From the NCBI RefSeq assembly GCF_003859805.1, contig NZ_RQZG01000025.1, positions 1-38,759 of the forward strand: a stretch of 38,759 bases of DNA, given 5' to 3'. How positions within the stretch are numbered: position 1 is the stretch's first letter; every line of letters starts with the position of its first letter. This document shows, piece by piece, positions 1 to 6,089 of the stretch. Below the pieces are notes generated by a model. It saw only the letters and a list, made by a program, of their open reading frames with translations. It had not been told where the DNA came from and did no database searches. A program made the translations under genes and the position numbers. Origin of the DNA: Arachnia propionica (lineage in GTDB: Bacteria > Actinomycetota > Actinomycetes > Propionibacteriales > Propionibacteriaceae).

Positions 1-25
1 GGGACGAGTCGGCCTGTAAGCCGGA
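1..25. repeat. attL core (left copy of 25-bp att direct repeat)
   Basis: These 25 bases, starting GGGACGAGTCGG and ending AAGCCGGA, recur exactly at the other end of the window. The sequences beyond each copy inside the element differ. The integrase gene starts 30 bp away and reads towards this end, the usual int-att arrangement. The core could extend further left outside the window. The copy is called attL because the reconstructed host gene (rnpB) would lie at the other end. Confidence 0.9.
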
Positions 26-54
26 GACTCCCTGCAACCTGCGAAAGACCCTTG

Positions 55-1221
55 TCAAACGACAGTTGACCCCTCCATTGGGGCCTGCTCGGGGCCTGGG
101 CGCCCCAGCAGGGTGCCCCTGATCGCCTCCGCAGCGGCCTCCATCCGGTCCTCATCGGTGGCCCACAGGTGGCTGTACGTCGCCAGCGTCTCCGAGGCAT
201 CCGCGTGCCCCAACCTGGCGGCCACCGCCACCGGCGACAGGCCCGCCGCGATCAGCCGGGAGGCGTGGTAGTGGCGCAGCGCATGCCACCCCTGCCCTCT
301 GCCCCCACCAACCACCTCACGGTACCGTCGCCACGTCTCCGACAGCCTCCCGCGGGTCCACACCCCGCCCCGAGGGGCGACGAACAGCAGCCCCTCCGGG
401 CCCTCGCCGTGCTCCAGACGGTGCCGCTGCAGCACCTCGATCACGCCTTGCCCGACGCCGACCGTGCGCACCCCTGCCCTGGTCTTGGGCGGACCCCATC
501 GGGGAGTTGCCGGGCTGGTGGAGGTCAGCTGTCGGTCGATGCGCAGCCGGGTGCCGATCACCCGATCCCAGGTCAGGCCCACCAGCTCGGACGGGCGCAG
601 CCCCGAGGCGGCCCCGAGCAACACCATGCCCCGCAGCGGGGCGCTCACCGCCTCCAGTAGGGCCGTCACCTGCTCATCGCTGAGCGGCCGGATGCGCTCC
701 CCCGGCTTCGGGGGCAGGCGAACCCCCTCGGCCGGGTTGCCTGCGAGCAGCCCATCCAGGCGCGCCTGCCTCAGGATCGAGGTGAGATGACTCCAGGCCA
801 CCCGGACCGTGGACGGCGCATGGGTGGCCGCCCAGTCGGAGACGACCTTCTGGAGTCTCGCCCTGGTCAGGTCCTCGAGCAGCACCCCGCCCAGGGCGGG
901 TTTCAGCATCGACTCCACCCGGAGCTCCGTGGAGCGGCGGGTGGAGTCCCGGTAGTGCAGCTGCCCGGACAGCCACTGATCGGCGACCGCGGCGACGGTG
1001 ACGCGGGGTGCGGTGAGTTGGGGACTCGTCTCGGAAACTGCGAGCCAGCGTTTCGCCTCGGCCTCGAAGGCGAACGCCTTGGCGCGGACGGTGCCGTCGG
1101 GGCGCTGGACACGGGCCTGCCAACGCAGCCCCTTCCCCCAGCGCGGGCCGCGCACCTTCCTGCCCGTCTCCGGGTTGCGCACCATCCACCGGTCCCTGAC
1201 ATGCCCCATGCGACCCATCAT
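55..1221 (-). CDS. int: Tyrosine-recombinase phage integrase
   Basis: This enzyme integrates and, with an excisionase, excises the prophage at the 25-bp core. The 388 residues contain an N-terminal arm-binding region (about 1-60), a SAM-like core-binding domain (about 72-160) and the catalytic domain. The catalytic set is complete: R209 (in GLRPSEL), K246 (in PPKTR), H313 and R316 (in HALRH), H339 (in LGHAD) and nucleophile Y349 (in TYSHL). It is the last gene of the leftward lysogeny operon, 24 bp after the ImmA-like gene, and its 3' end contains paired GGGGCCT arm sites. There are tandem ATG codons at the start and no clear ribosome-binding site; the first was chosen. Function is secure; the exact start is not. 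Confidence 0.95.
   Translation of the reverse strand: MMGRMGHVRDRWMVRNPETGRKVRGPRWGKGLRWQARVQRPDGTVRAKAFAFEAEAKRWLAVSETSPQLTAPRVTVAAVADQWLSGQLHYRDSTRRSTELRVESMLKPALGGVLLEDLTRARLQKVVSDWAATHAPSTVRVAWSHLTSILRQARLDGLLAGNPAEGVRLPPKPGERIRPLSDEQVTALLEAVSAPLRGMVLLGAASGLRPSELVGLTWDRVIGTRLRIDRQLTSTSPATPRWGPPKTRAGVRTVGVGQGVIEVLQRHRLEHGEGPEGLLFVAPRGGVWTRGRLSETWRRYREVVGGGRGQGWHALRHYHASRLIAAGLSPVAVAARLGHADASETLATYSHLWATDEDRMEAAAEAIRGTLLGRPGPEQAPMEGSTVV
80..97. repeat. Paired integrase arm-type sites (left arm)
   Basis: The heptamer GGGGCCT occurs at 80-86 and again at 91-97, 11 bp apart (one helical turn), inside the 3' end of the integrase gene. The same paired heptamer occurs twice near the other att core, at 38570/38581 and 38611/38621. 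Paired, helically phased repeats on both sides of the core are what the N-terminal domain of tyrosine integrases binds. The assignment is inferred from position and repetition. Confidence 0.55.
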
Positions 1222-1245
1222 CGCACCAGGGTCCGACAGGGGCCG

Positions 1246-1650
1246 TCATGTCCTGTCAGGGAGCCCGGCCAGCCTGTCGAGGATCAGTCCCCGCTCGAGC
1301 TCCGTGAGCCCCTCCAGTCTCGCGAGCAGGGTGGGACGATCGACCCCGAGGAGCTCGGCCTGCTCCCCGGGATGGCGTGACCACACCAGGGCGTCAACGA
1401 GGTCGTCAAGCGGGATCAGGCGCCGGGCCGCCTCGGCATCGGCGATGCGCTCCTCCCTGCCCCTGGCCCACTCCGGAGCCGGTCCACGCTCGGCATGGAT
1501 GATCTCGTGGGCGAGCACGCACCGGGCCTCCACGGCCGTCAGTCCGGGGTGCAGCACGATCCGGCGACCACCCCAGTCGCACCATCCCCGCACCGGCATC
1601 GCCTGCTGCTCCACCCGCCACCCCTCTGGCGCCTCCACTCCCCCAGTCAT
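1246..1650 (-). CDS. ImmA/IrrE-family metallopeptidase
   Basis: A small zinc metallopeptidase of the ImmA/IrrE family. These proteins cleave an HTH repressor of the ImmR type after DNA damage or another signal and so trigger induction. The zinc motif HEIIH lies at residues 48-52 of the ATG-start protein, followed by AERG, with a downstream acidic helix (REERIADAEA) that would provide the third ligand. The length (134 aa) fits a stand-alone protease domain. An upstream in-frame TTG at 1680 would add 10 residues. The ATG at 1650 was chosen because family N-termini begin near this point, although neither start has a good ribosome-binding site. The likely substrate is the repressor encoded at 3090-3494. 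Two membrane-protein genes separate the pair, which are usually adjacent. Confidence 0.85.
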   Translation of the reverse strand: MTGGVEAPEGWRVEQQAMPVRGWCDWGGRRIVLHPGLTAVEARCVLAHEIIHAERGPAPEWARGREERIADAEAARRLIPLDDLVDALVWSRHPGEQAELLGVDRPTLLARLEGLTELERGLILDRLAGLPDRT

Positions 1651-1680
1651 GCCCGAAAGGATGGCAGACGGGTATGACAA

Positions 1681-1713
1681 GAACGCCCCCTCACCTGATG
1701 CGAGGGGGCGTTC
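1681..1713 (-). terminator. Hairpin terminator between DUF2335-like gene and immA-like gene
   Basis: A perfect 12-bp stem (GAACGCCCCCTC with its complement) encloses a 9-nt loop just after the stop of the frameshifted membrane-protein gene. The leftward strand continues TTGTCA, the rightward strand TTCGTGTTT, so the T-tract is weak on both sides. It could partly uncouple the protease and integrase genes from the upstream lysogenic genes. Confidence 0.6.
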
Positions 1714-1721
1714 TTCGTGTT

Positions 1722-2272
1722 TCAGTCGGCCTTATGGTCGGGTTCTGCCTTCTGCTTCTCCCTGCGCATCGACAGCACCGGCTTGAGGAAGGAGCTGATG
1801 AGCATCACCGCAGGGAAGCCGATGAACGCCAGCCCGGCCTCTCGCCTGCCGAGCAGGAAGCAGATGAATGCGAACACGACGCACAACAGGGACAGGAGGG
1901 CCGCCCAAGCCTGGCCGTGCTTCGCCGTCTCGATCTCCCCGTCGGCCAAGCGATCCAGGCGCTTCTCTGGCCCGATGATCGTGGCCTCGATGATCTCAGC
2001 CGCAGCCCCTGGGACGAGGACGTCGTACTGCCTGAGGTGCTCCGGAAGGATGGGGCCCGAGTAGGACTGGTACTTCACGCCCCCGAAGAGCGCGTCGAAG
2101 GGGTCGCGTATGCCCGGGAGAGTTCCCTGTACTGGGCCATCTGGAAACGGCGCTGCTCCTCCAACCTCTGCCGGGTCGAGGTCAGGTCTGTGGACGGGAA
2201 GAGGCTGAGTGTCCCGAAGCCGCTCAGCAGGGCCAAGGACACCATGCGGATCATCCGGCGCGACTTCTTCAT
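1722..2272 (-). pseudogene. DUF2335-like membrane protein, interrupted by a -1 frameshift
   Basis: Two overlapping frames together make one sensible protein. The first runs from ATG 2272 (N-terminus MKKSRRMIRMVSLALL, signal or membrane anchor) through QMAQYRELSRAYATP and stops at 2075. The second continues in the -1 frame as FDALFGGVKYQSYSG to 1722. It contains the DUF2335-like pattern (SGPILPEHLRQYDVLVPG) and two transmembrane helices near the C-terminus (AWAALLSLLCVVF and LAFIGFPAVMLISS). The switch falls in a run of four C on the coding strand near 2090-2100; restoring one C would join the frames. AGGA precedes the ATG at suitable spacing. An upstream ATG at 2342 opens the second frame, but its first 85 residues look like a shadow reading. 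This is a mutation, sequencing error or programmed slip. The role is unknown, probably membrane-related in the lysogen. Confidence 0.6.
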
Positions 2273-2325
2273 ACTCTGATCCTAGCTCGCTTTCAGTCCT
2301 ACCGCTGCCATTGCCCGGATTCGGG

Positions 2326-2985
2326 TCAGGGGAGCTCGACATCGACCCAACCGCTGTCGCCGGGGAATGCGGACCACTGGATAGTCAGCCCGTCGGCCTT
2401 CTTCGCCCCGAGGCACACCGGCCACTCAAGGGTCTTGCCCGGCAGGACGTCGGTGGTCGCGAGCTCGCAGCCGTTCTTGCTGTCGAACACTGTCGCCGCC
2501 GTAGCGGTGCCGGTGGTTCCCTTGAGGCTGAAGCCGAACGGGTTGAACGGCTCCCCGGCGTTGTTGGTGTAAGTGACGGTGAACTTGTAGAAAGCGTCGG
2601 CCTCGCCATCGATGTTGGCCGTGCCGTCGAGAGTGATCTCCTCAGGTGTGCTGATCGTCAGCGCGGAACCATCCTCCAGCGTGTAGGGCTCGCCGAGCTT
2701 GAACATGCCGCCACCGGTGTTGGTGGTGGGCTCTCCCTCGACAGGTCCGGCGTTGCTTGCGCCCTCCGACGGCGCAAGGGGATCGGCGGGCGCCACGGGC
2801 TCGGTGGCGGTCACCGTCACGGTCGGAGCACTCGCTGCCTGCTCTCCGCCCTTGCTGCCCGCCTGGCCCATCGCCACGCCGAGGATGAGGCAGATCGGGG
2901 CGGCGAGCCACGGCGATTTCCACCAGGGCTTCTTCTGCGGGGCCGGGGGCTGGGCAGGCGGGACGGGAGGGGTTGGCGCGGTCAT
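2326..2985 (-). CDS. Membrane-anchored, surface-exposed lysogenic protein (DUF4352-like fold suspected)
   Basis: The protein has a short cytoplasmic Pro-rich N-terminus (TAPTPPVPPAQPPAPQ), a WWKS stop and one transmembrane helix (WLAAPICLILGVAMGQ), then a Thr/Val/Pro-rich linker. A roughly 120-residue exported domain of beta-strand character follows, with two cysteines that could pair (NGCEL and WPVCL). The strand pattern (KFTVTYTNNAGEPFNPFGF) resembles DUF4352-type immunoglobulin-like domains; this is recognition by eye. The start at 2985 has GAAGAAG just upstream, whereas the in-frame ATG at 3033 has no ribosome-binding site. It lies between repressor and integrase on the lysogenic transcript, so it is probably expressed in the lysogen. 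A role in superinfection exclusion or lysogenic conversion is inference. Confidence 0.7.
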   Translation of the reverse strand: MTAPTPPVPPAQPPAPQKKPWWKSPWLAAPICLILGVAMGQAGSKGGEQAASAPTVTVTATEPVAPADPLAPSEGASNAGPVEGEPTTNTGGGMFKLGEPYTLEDGSALTISTPEEITLDGTANIDGEADAFYKFTVTYTNNAGEPFNPFGFSLKGTTGTATAATVFDSKNGCELATTDVLPGKTLEWPVCLGAKKADGLTIQWSAFPGDSGWVDVELP

Positions 2986-3089
2986 GTCTTCTTCGATCCT
3001 TCCAGGCGCGGTCGGAGTCCCCTGATGGGACATCCATGGATTTCTGGCGTCAGCCTAACGGACGACCGGGCCAGATGTGCGACCGGGGG

Positions 3090-3494
3090 TCACCTCGGCT
3101 CCCAGTCGTCGTCCGGCTCCATCATCGGCCTGTCGTCGGCAGCCCCCGCCATGGGTTGCGCCTGGGCCTGGAGGTGTTGCTGCTTGATCTCCTGGAGGGA
3201 TTGGGGCCGCTCGTTTTCGTTGCGCGAATCGGGGGTGCGGGTGGCGCGGATGCGGTCCTCAATTCGGTGCACGAACTCCGCAAAGGGGACTTCTAGCGCG
3301 TCGGCGATCTGGATCACCTGCCCGAGCGTGGGCTGCCTCTCCCCGCGCTCATAGCGGATGTACGTGATGCGCGACATGTTGGCGCGCTCGGCGACCTCCG
3401 CCTGCGACAGCCGCGCGGCGGCTCGCTCCGCCCGGATCGCCTCGGCGACAGCCTGGGCCGCCATTTCGACAGTGACACCGTTCATGTAGAGCAC
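3090..3494 (-). CDS. HTH repressor (XRE/ImmR type), likely prophage repressor
   Basis: The candidate lysogeny repressor. It carries an XRE-type helix-turn-helix (LSQAEVAERANMSRITYIRYERG) preceded by an alpha-helical N-terminus, and ends in a polar, acidic tail (DDRPMMEPDDDWEPR) with no recognised domain. It is the first gene of the leftward operon and faces the Cro-like gene across 87 bp. The start chosen is GTG 3494 because AGAGGGG precedes it at good spacing; an ATG five codons later (3485) and an open upstream extension to 3599 lack such a site. With no RecA-dependent autoproteolysis domain and an ImmA-type peptidase in the same operon, induction probably works by ImmA cleavage. Confidence 0.8.
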   Translation of the reverse strand: MLYMNGVTVEMAAQAVAEAIRAERAAARLSQAEVAERANMSRITYIRYERGERQPTLGQVIQIADALEVPFAEFVHRIEDRIRATRTPDSRNENERPQSLQEIKQQHLQAQAQPMAGAADDRPMMEPDDDWEPR

Positions 3495-3524
3495 TGTATC
3501 CCCTCTTTGGATCAGCAGTGTTGC

Positions 3525-3552
3525 CGAATAGTGACACGCCGAGGGTTGCGAA
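3525..3552 (-). promoter_or_regulatory. Candidate leftward repressor promoter
   Basis: On the minus strand TTCGCA (3552-3547) and TATTCG (3530-3525) are separated by 16 bp. Transcription would begin near 3518 and give a short leader carrying the AGAGGGG ribosome-binding site of the repressor gene. Its -35 overlaps the -35 of the rightward promoter, so the two would compete. Confidence 0.4.
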
Positions 3553-3574
3553 GTAGCCGATCGGCCACTACTGT
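3546..3574 (+). promoter_or_regulatory. Candidate rightward early promoter (leaderless)
   Basis: TTGCGA (3546-3551) and TACTGT (3569-3574) are spaced by 17 bp. The expected start of transcription coincides with the ATG at 3582, giving a leaderless mRNA for the Cro-like gene. An imperfect inverted repeat, GTGTACCA then TGGTTACAC, spans the predicted start site (about 3573-3591) and is a candidate operator. Confidence 0.5.
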
Positions 3575-3581
3575 GTACCAC

Positions 3582-3821
3582 ATGGTTACACCACAGCACC
3601 GAGCGGATCAGCTCGCAGCATGCATGCGGGTGGCCGTCGAAGAGTCCGGAATCTCACGCAGAGAGCTGGCCCAGCGAACTGGAATTCCGCTCGTCACCCT
3701 GCAGAGAAGGCTGACGGCCCCTGGGGGGAAGCTCCAGGCCGCAGAGGCTTTCGCCATCGCCGACGCCCTCGCCACCCCCCTGTCCGGACTCGTGGCCCTC
3801 GCCGAATCGAGTACGACATGA
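3582..3821 (+). CDS. Cro-like HTH DNA-binding protein
   Basis: A 79-aa protein with an XRE-type helix-turn-helix (SGISRRELAQRTGIPLVTLQ) and little else, divergent from the repressor: the classic Cro position. ATG 3582 was chosen because the promoter-like TACTGT ends 7 bp upstream, so the mRNA is probably leaderless; upstream in-frame codons would place the start inside the promoter. The stop overlaps the next gene by ATGA. It probably represses the lysogeny promoter at the onset of lytic growth. A role as a second activator of early genes cannot be excluded. Confidence 0.75.
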   Translation: MVTPQHRADQLAACMRVAVEESGISRRELAQRTGIPLVTLQRRLTAPGGKLQAAEAFAIADALATPLSGLVALAESSTT

Positions 3822-4054
3822 CCGACGATCTCCTCACCGCCGAGCAGGCTGCGAAACGGCTGGGCCTGGCAGAGCAGACCCTGGCCCAGTGGCGGTGGCT
3901 CGGCAAGGGGCCGGAGTTCGTGAAAGTCGGCAGCCGGGTTCGCTACCCGTCCGACTCCTTGGACCGCTGGTTGTCCACCAGGCAGAGAGGAGGGGAGCCG
4001 CCGCACAGCAGCGACTCCCCCGGCAGCGCTACTTCTTCGAGTCGCGCTCGATGA
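3818..4054 (+). CDS. Excisionase-like MerR/AlpA helix-turn-helix protein
   Basis: A 78-aa protein with the winged-helix pattern of the helix_turn_helix_17/excisionase family: LLTAEQAAKRLGLAEQTLAQ, then WRWLGKGPEFVKVGSRVRY and SLDRWL. Such proteins bind next to attP and steer integrase towards excision. It is translationally coupled to the Cro-like gene by a 4-bp overlap, so it would be made as the lytic switch turns on. Three helically phased TTTC-containing repeats near attR (38629-38658) are possible binding sites. The alternative is a general regulator of the early operon. Confidence 0.7.
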   Translation: MTDDLLTAEQAAKRLGLAEQTLAQWRWLGKGPEFVKVGSRVRYPSDSLDRWLSTRQRGGEPPHSSDSPGSATSSSRAR

Positions 4055-4160
4055 CGGTGGTACGTGGGTGGCTCTTGGCATAGCTCTTCGTCACGTACCG
4101 CCCCGTGATGGCGCTACGAGCCCTTCCGGACCCGTGGCCTCCACCTCTGGATCGGGCCAT
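4029..4160 (-). CDS. 43-aa basic 'TGRYVT' small protein on the opposite strand
   Basis: A short basic protein beginning MARSRGGGHGSG and containing SAITGRYVTKSYAKSHP then RTTVIERDSKK. A near-perfect ribosome-binding site (GGAGGTGA) precedes ATG 4160. Small proteins with this ARSAxTGRYVT...P.TTV pattern recur in actinobacteria and their phages as conserved hypotheticals; function is not established. It is the only minus-strand gene right of the immunity region and its end overlaps the end of the excisionase-like gene by 26 bp. Opposed transcription there could let it, or its transcript, dampen xis expression. The TTGCCC/GGGCAA hairpin at 4178-4192 lies just upstream of the ribosome-binding site. 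Confidence 0.7.
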   Translation of the reverse strand: MARSRGGGHGSGRARSAITGRYVTKSYAKSHPRTTVIERDSKK

Positions 4161-4177
4161 CGTCTTCACCTCCTCTC

Positions 4178-4192
4178 TTGCCCGGTGGGCAA
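4178..4192 (-). promoter_or_regulatory. Small hairpin upstream of the 43-aa gene
   Basis: TTGCCC and GGGCAA form a perfect 6-bp inverted repeat around GGT, in the probable leader of the minus-strand small gene, a few bases before its GGAGGTGA site. It may be an operator or a translation-control hairpin; nothing further is visible. Confidence 0.35.
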
Positions 4193-4218
4193 CCAGCCCA
4201 CCTACCCCCAAGTATCTC

Positions 4219-4246
4219 GATTTATCCCCACATGTAGGGGCAGCAA
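4219..4246 (-). promoter_or_regulatory. Candidate promoter of the 43-aa minus-strand gene
   Basis: On the minus strand TTGCTG (4246-4241) and TAAATC (4224-4219) are separated by 16 bp. The spacer contains the near-palindrome CCCCTACATGTGGGG, which could be an operator. This is the most AT-rich stretch between the excisionase-like and antirepressor genes. No convincing rightward promoter is visible here, so the early operon may depend on read-through from 3546. Confidence 0.35.
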
Positions 4247-4283
4247 CACGCTCAAGCCACCAGATGTAGTGGCCCAGGGCACG

Positions 4284-4316
4284 AAAAAGCCCCCACCTGC
4301 TCCACCAGGTGAGGGC
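4284..4316 (-). terminator. Leftward intrinsic terminator in the antirepressor leader
   Basis: GCCCCCACCTG and CAGGTGAGGGC pair (one mismatch, 6-nt loop) and are followed on the minus strand by TTTTTCG. It would stop leftward transcription entering the switch region from the early operon. In the rightward direction the same hairpin sits in the leader, 24 bp before the antirepressor start. Confidence 0.55.
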
Positions 4317-4339
4317 CCCAAACCAAAGAAAGGTTCGAC

Positions 4340-5143
4340 ATGAACGAAATGATCCCGTTCACCTACGAGGATACCCCGGTCCGCGTCCTCACCATCAACG
4401 AGGCCCCGTGGTGGGTGGCTGCCGACGTTGCCACGCCCCTTGCGCTGGCCAACATCCGCTCCTCCCTGGCCCTCCTCGACGACGATGAGAAGGGTGTACA
4501 CACTGTGGACACCCCCTCCGGTGCGCAGCAGATGGCCATCATCTCCGAAGCGGGGCTGTACTCCCTGATCCTCCGCTCCCGCAAGCCCGAGGCGAAGGCC
4601 TTCAAGCGCTGGGTCACCCACGAGGTCCTCCCCGCCATCCGCAAGACCGGCAGCTACAGCACCCAGCCCGCCCCGCAGCTGACCGGCAAGGAGCTCCTGG
4701 CTGCCGCCGTCCTCGAGGCCGCCGAGACGATCAAGCAGCAGGAGGCCCAGCTCGCCGCCCAGCGGGAGCAGCTCGACAGGGCGCTGCCGAAGGCGAACAC
4801 CTGGGATGCGATCTGCTCCGGCCGCGGCGACCACACCATCACCGACGCCGCGAAGCTGTTGAGCTCCGCCGGGGTCGTCACCGGGCCGCGGAAGCTCCAC
4901 GCCCAGCTGCAGGACCTGGGCTGGATCCACAAGGACCAGCGTGGCAGGTGGGCCGCCTACCAGGACCGGCTGAACGCCGGACTGCTGGCGGAGAAGGCCC
5001 GCCACTACCTCGACGACGACGGGGTGATGGTGACCGCCACCCCACAGGTCCGCGTCACCCCGAAGGGGTTGCAGCGGCTGCGTGAGCTGCTCGCCCCCAT
5101 CGATGTCCCCCAGCTCACCGTGATCGAGGGGGGTCTGGCATGA
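4340..5143 (+). CDS. Phage antirepressor (BRO-N plus KilAC domains)
   Basis: A 267-aa regulator with an N-terminal BRO domain (about 1-110: VRVLTINEAPWWVAADVA, GLYSLILRSRKPEAKAFKRW, VLPAIRKTGSY), a helical linker (residues 115-150) and a C-terminal KilAC/ANT DNA-binding domain (about 150-255: AAKLLSSAGVVTGPRKLHAQ, then LGWIHK and VTPKGLQRL). Proteins of this kind counteract the prophage repressor or act as early transcription factors. GAAAGG precedes ATG 4340. It heads a long operon in which each gene overlaps the next by about 4 bp. It could antagonise the repressor at 3090-3494 in parallel with the ImmA route. Confidence 0.9.
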   Translation: MNEMIPFTYEDTPVRVLTINEAPWWVAADVATPLALANIRSSLALLDDDEKGVHTVDTPSGAQQMAIISEAGLYSLILRSRKPEAKAFKRWVTHEVLPAIRKTGSYSTQPAPQLTGKELLAAAVLEAAETIKQQEAQLAAQREQLDRALPKANTWDAICSGRGDHTITDAAKLLSSAGVVTGPRKLHAQLQDLGWIHKDQRGRWAAYQDRLNAGLLAEKARHYLDDDGVMVTATPQVRVTPKGLQRLRELLAPIDVPQLTVIEGGLA

Positions 5144-5292
5144 CCGCCCCGACCACCCACAAGATCCCCGCCACCAGCCGCAAGGGCTGGGTCGAGTTCG
5201 ACGGCAACGCCGTCCTCCAGCTGCTGCGCACCGGCACCCTGCCCACCGGCAGCGGCAAGCCCGTCACCCGGAAGGGAGGGCGGAAGGCATGA
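5140..5292 (+). CDS. Small early protein of unknown function (50 aa)
   Basis: A 50-codon frame overlapping both neighbours by ATGA junctions, the rule in this operon. The product is basic, with KGWVEFDGNAVLQLLRTG in the middle and a Lys/Arg/Gly-rich tail (KPVTRKGGRKA). The upstream gene supplies GAGGGGGG as a ribosome-binding site. No family is recognised. Confidence 0.65.
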   Translation: MTAPTTHKIPATSRKGWVEFDGNAVLQLLRTGTLPTGSGKPVTRKGGRKA

Positions 5293-5489
5293 GCGCCAAC
5301 ACCTCCTTGCTCCTCGCGGCCAACGCCCTCGGCAGCAACAGCCGAAGCATCGAAATGATCACCAAACGCCTGCGCCACGCTCTCGACGAGGGCGGCGACA
5401 TCGACCCGGAGCTCCTCGAACTCCTGGAGCGGATCGCCAAGAACCTGGACGGGCTCTCCGTGGTGGTCGCGAAGGAGGCGCTGTCATGA
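5289..5489 (+). CDS. Small helical early protein of unknown function (66 aa)
   Basis: An all-helical, acidic 66-aa protein. The region from residue 20 (IEMITKRLRHALDEGG, then PELLELLERIAKNLDG) suggests two amphipathic helices. GGAAGG precedes ATG 5289, which overlaps the previous stop; its own stop overlaps the next ATG. No family is recognised. Confidence 0.7.
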   Translation: MSANTSLLLAANALGSNSRSIEMITKRLRHALDEGGDIDPELLELLERIAKNLDGLSVVVAKEALS

Positions 5490-5728
5490 GCGCCTTCAAC
5501 CCGAGCAACTACATCGCGACCTGCCTCGACGAGAGCTGCGAGCTGTGCGACTACCCGGAGACCTCCAGCCTCATCCACCTGCGCCGAGGCCCCATCGCCG
5601 AGTACTGCCGCAACTGCGGCGGCTCATCAGGCGACACCGAGGCCGCCTTCCAGTGGCTGCTGGTGACCGGCGGGCCGCTGCGTCCCGGGTGCGGGCCGGA
5701 GTGGCGGGACGAGGAGGCGCTGTCATGA
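5486..5728 (+). CDS. Cysteine-rich small early protein (80 aa)
   Basis: The sequence has cysteines in the order CLDESCELC then YCRNCGG, a spacing that could hold one zinc ion, plus a later lone C in RPGCGPEW. The second half is rich in W and G. GAAGGAGG precedes ATG 5486 and both ends overlap neighbours. A zinc-binding adaptor or nucleic-acid-binding role is possible; no family is recognised. Confidence 0.7.
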   Translation: MSAFNPSNYIATCLDESCELCDYPETSSLIHLRRGPIAEYCRNCGGSSGDTEAAFQWLLVTGGPLRPGCGPEWRDEEALS

Positions 5729-5925
5729 CCGCCGCCGAGCCACTCCTCGACGCCCACCAGGTGGCCCAGCTCCTCGGCTGCACCCCCAGCAAGGTCCGAG
5801 CACTCAGGCGCACCCCCGCCTCCGGGCTGGCCGCGATCGACATCTCCAACGGGCGCGGCCGCCCCACCTGGCGGTGGCGGCCCTCCACCATCCAGACCTT
5901 CCTCCGCAACAGGAGGCAGCCGTGA
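5725..5925 (+). CDS. Small helix-turn-helix protein (66 aa)
   Basis: A single excisionase/MerR-like HTH fills the protein: LLDAHQVAQLLGCTPSKVRALRR, then GRPTWRWRPSTIQTFL as wing and final helix. GAGGAGGCGC precedes ATG 5725. It is the second of three proteins with this fold in the early region (others at 3818 and 6831). Its position argues for an early regulator, not the recombination directionality factor. Confidence 0.7.
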   Translation: MTAAEPLLDAHQVAQLLGCTPSKVRALRRTPASGLAAIDISNGRGRPTWRWRPSTIQTFLRNRRQP

Positions 5926-6089
5926 CCCGACCCACCCCGATCTGGAAGGAGAGCCTCGCCGACCGCGACCAGCTCCCCGCCCCCGACATCACCGAGGCCC
6001 AGCAGGCCGCCGTGTGGCGGCTCCTGGCCCGACACGACGCCAACGATCTCGCCGACATGCTCGGCCTGACGGAAGAAGCAACATCATGA
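5922..6089 (+). CDS. Small early protein of unknown function (55 aa)
   Basis: A 55-aa protein starting at GTG 5922 with AGGAGG six bases upstream; an in-frame ATG at 5874 lies inside the previous gene and was rejected. Sequence features are PIWKESLADRDQLPAPD and two predicted helices (EAQQAAVWRLLARHD and ANDLADMLGLTEEA). No family is recognised. Confidence 0.65.
   Translation: MTRPTPIWKESLADRDQLPAPDITEAQQAAVWRLLARHDANDLADMLGLTEEATS

Noticed and set aside
1-25. att core as part of a tRNA gene (a GTA-like anticodon loop, CTGTAAG)
   Set aside because: The flanking bases do not form a five-pair anticodon stem, and no T-arm or CCA end is present; the match to the RNase P RNA 3' end is better.
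2273-2342. Longer start of the DUF2335-like gene at 2342
   Set aside because: The first 85 residues from this start are Pro/Gly/Asp/Arg-rich out-of-frame-like sequence, while the other frame encodes a believable N-terminus with its own ribosome-binding site.
4219-4232. TTTATCCCCACA as a DnaA box
   Set aside because: It has two extra C compared with TTATCCACA, stands alone, and is far from the iteron origin.
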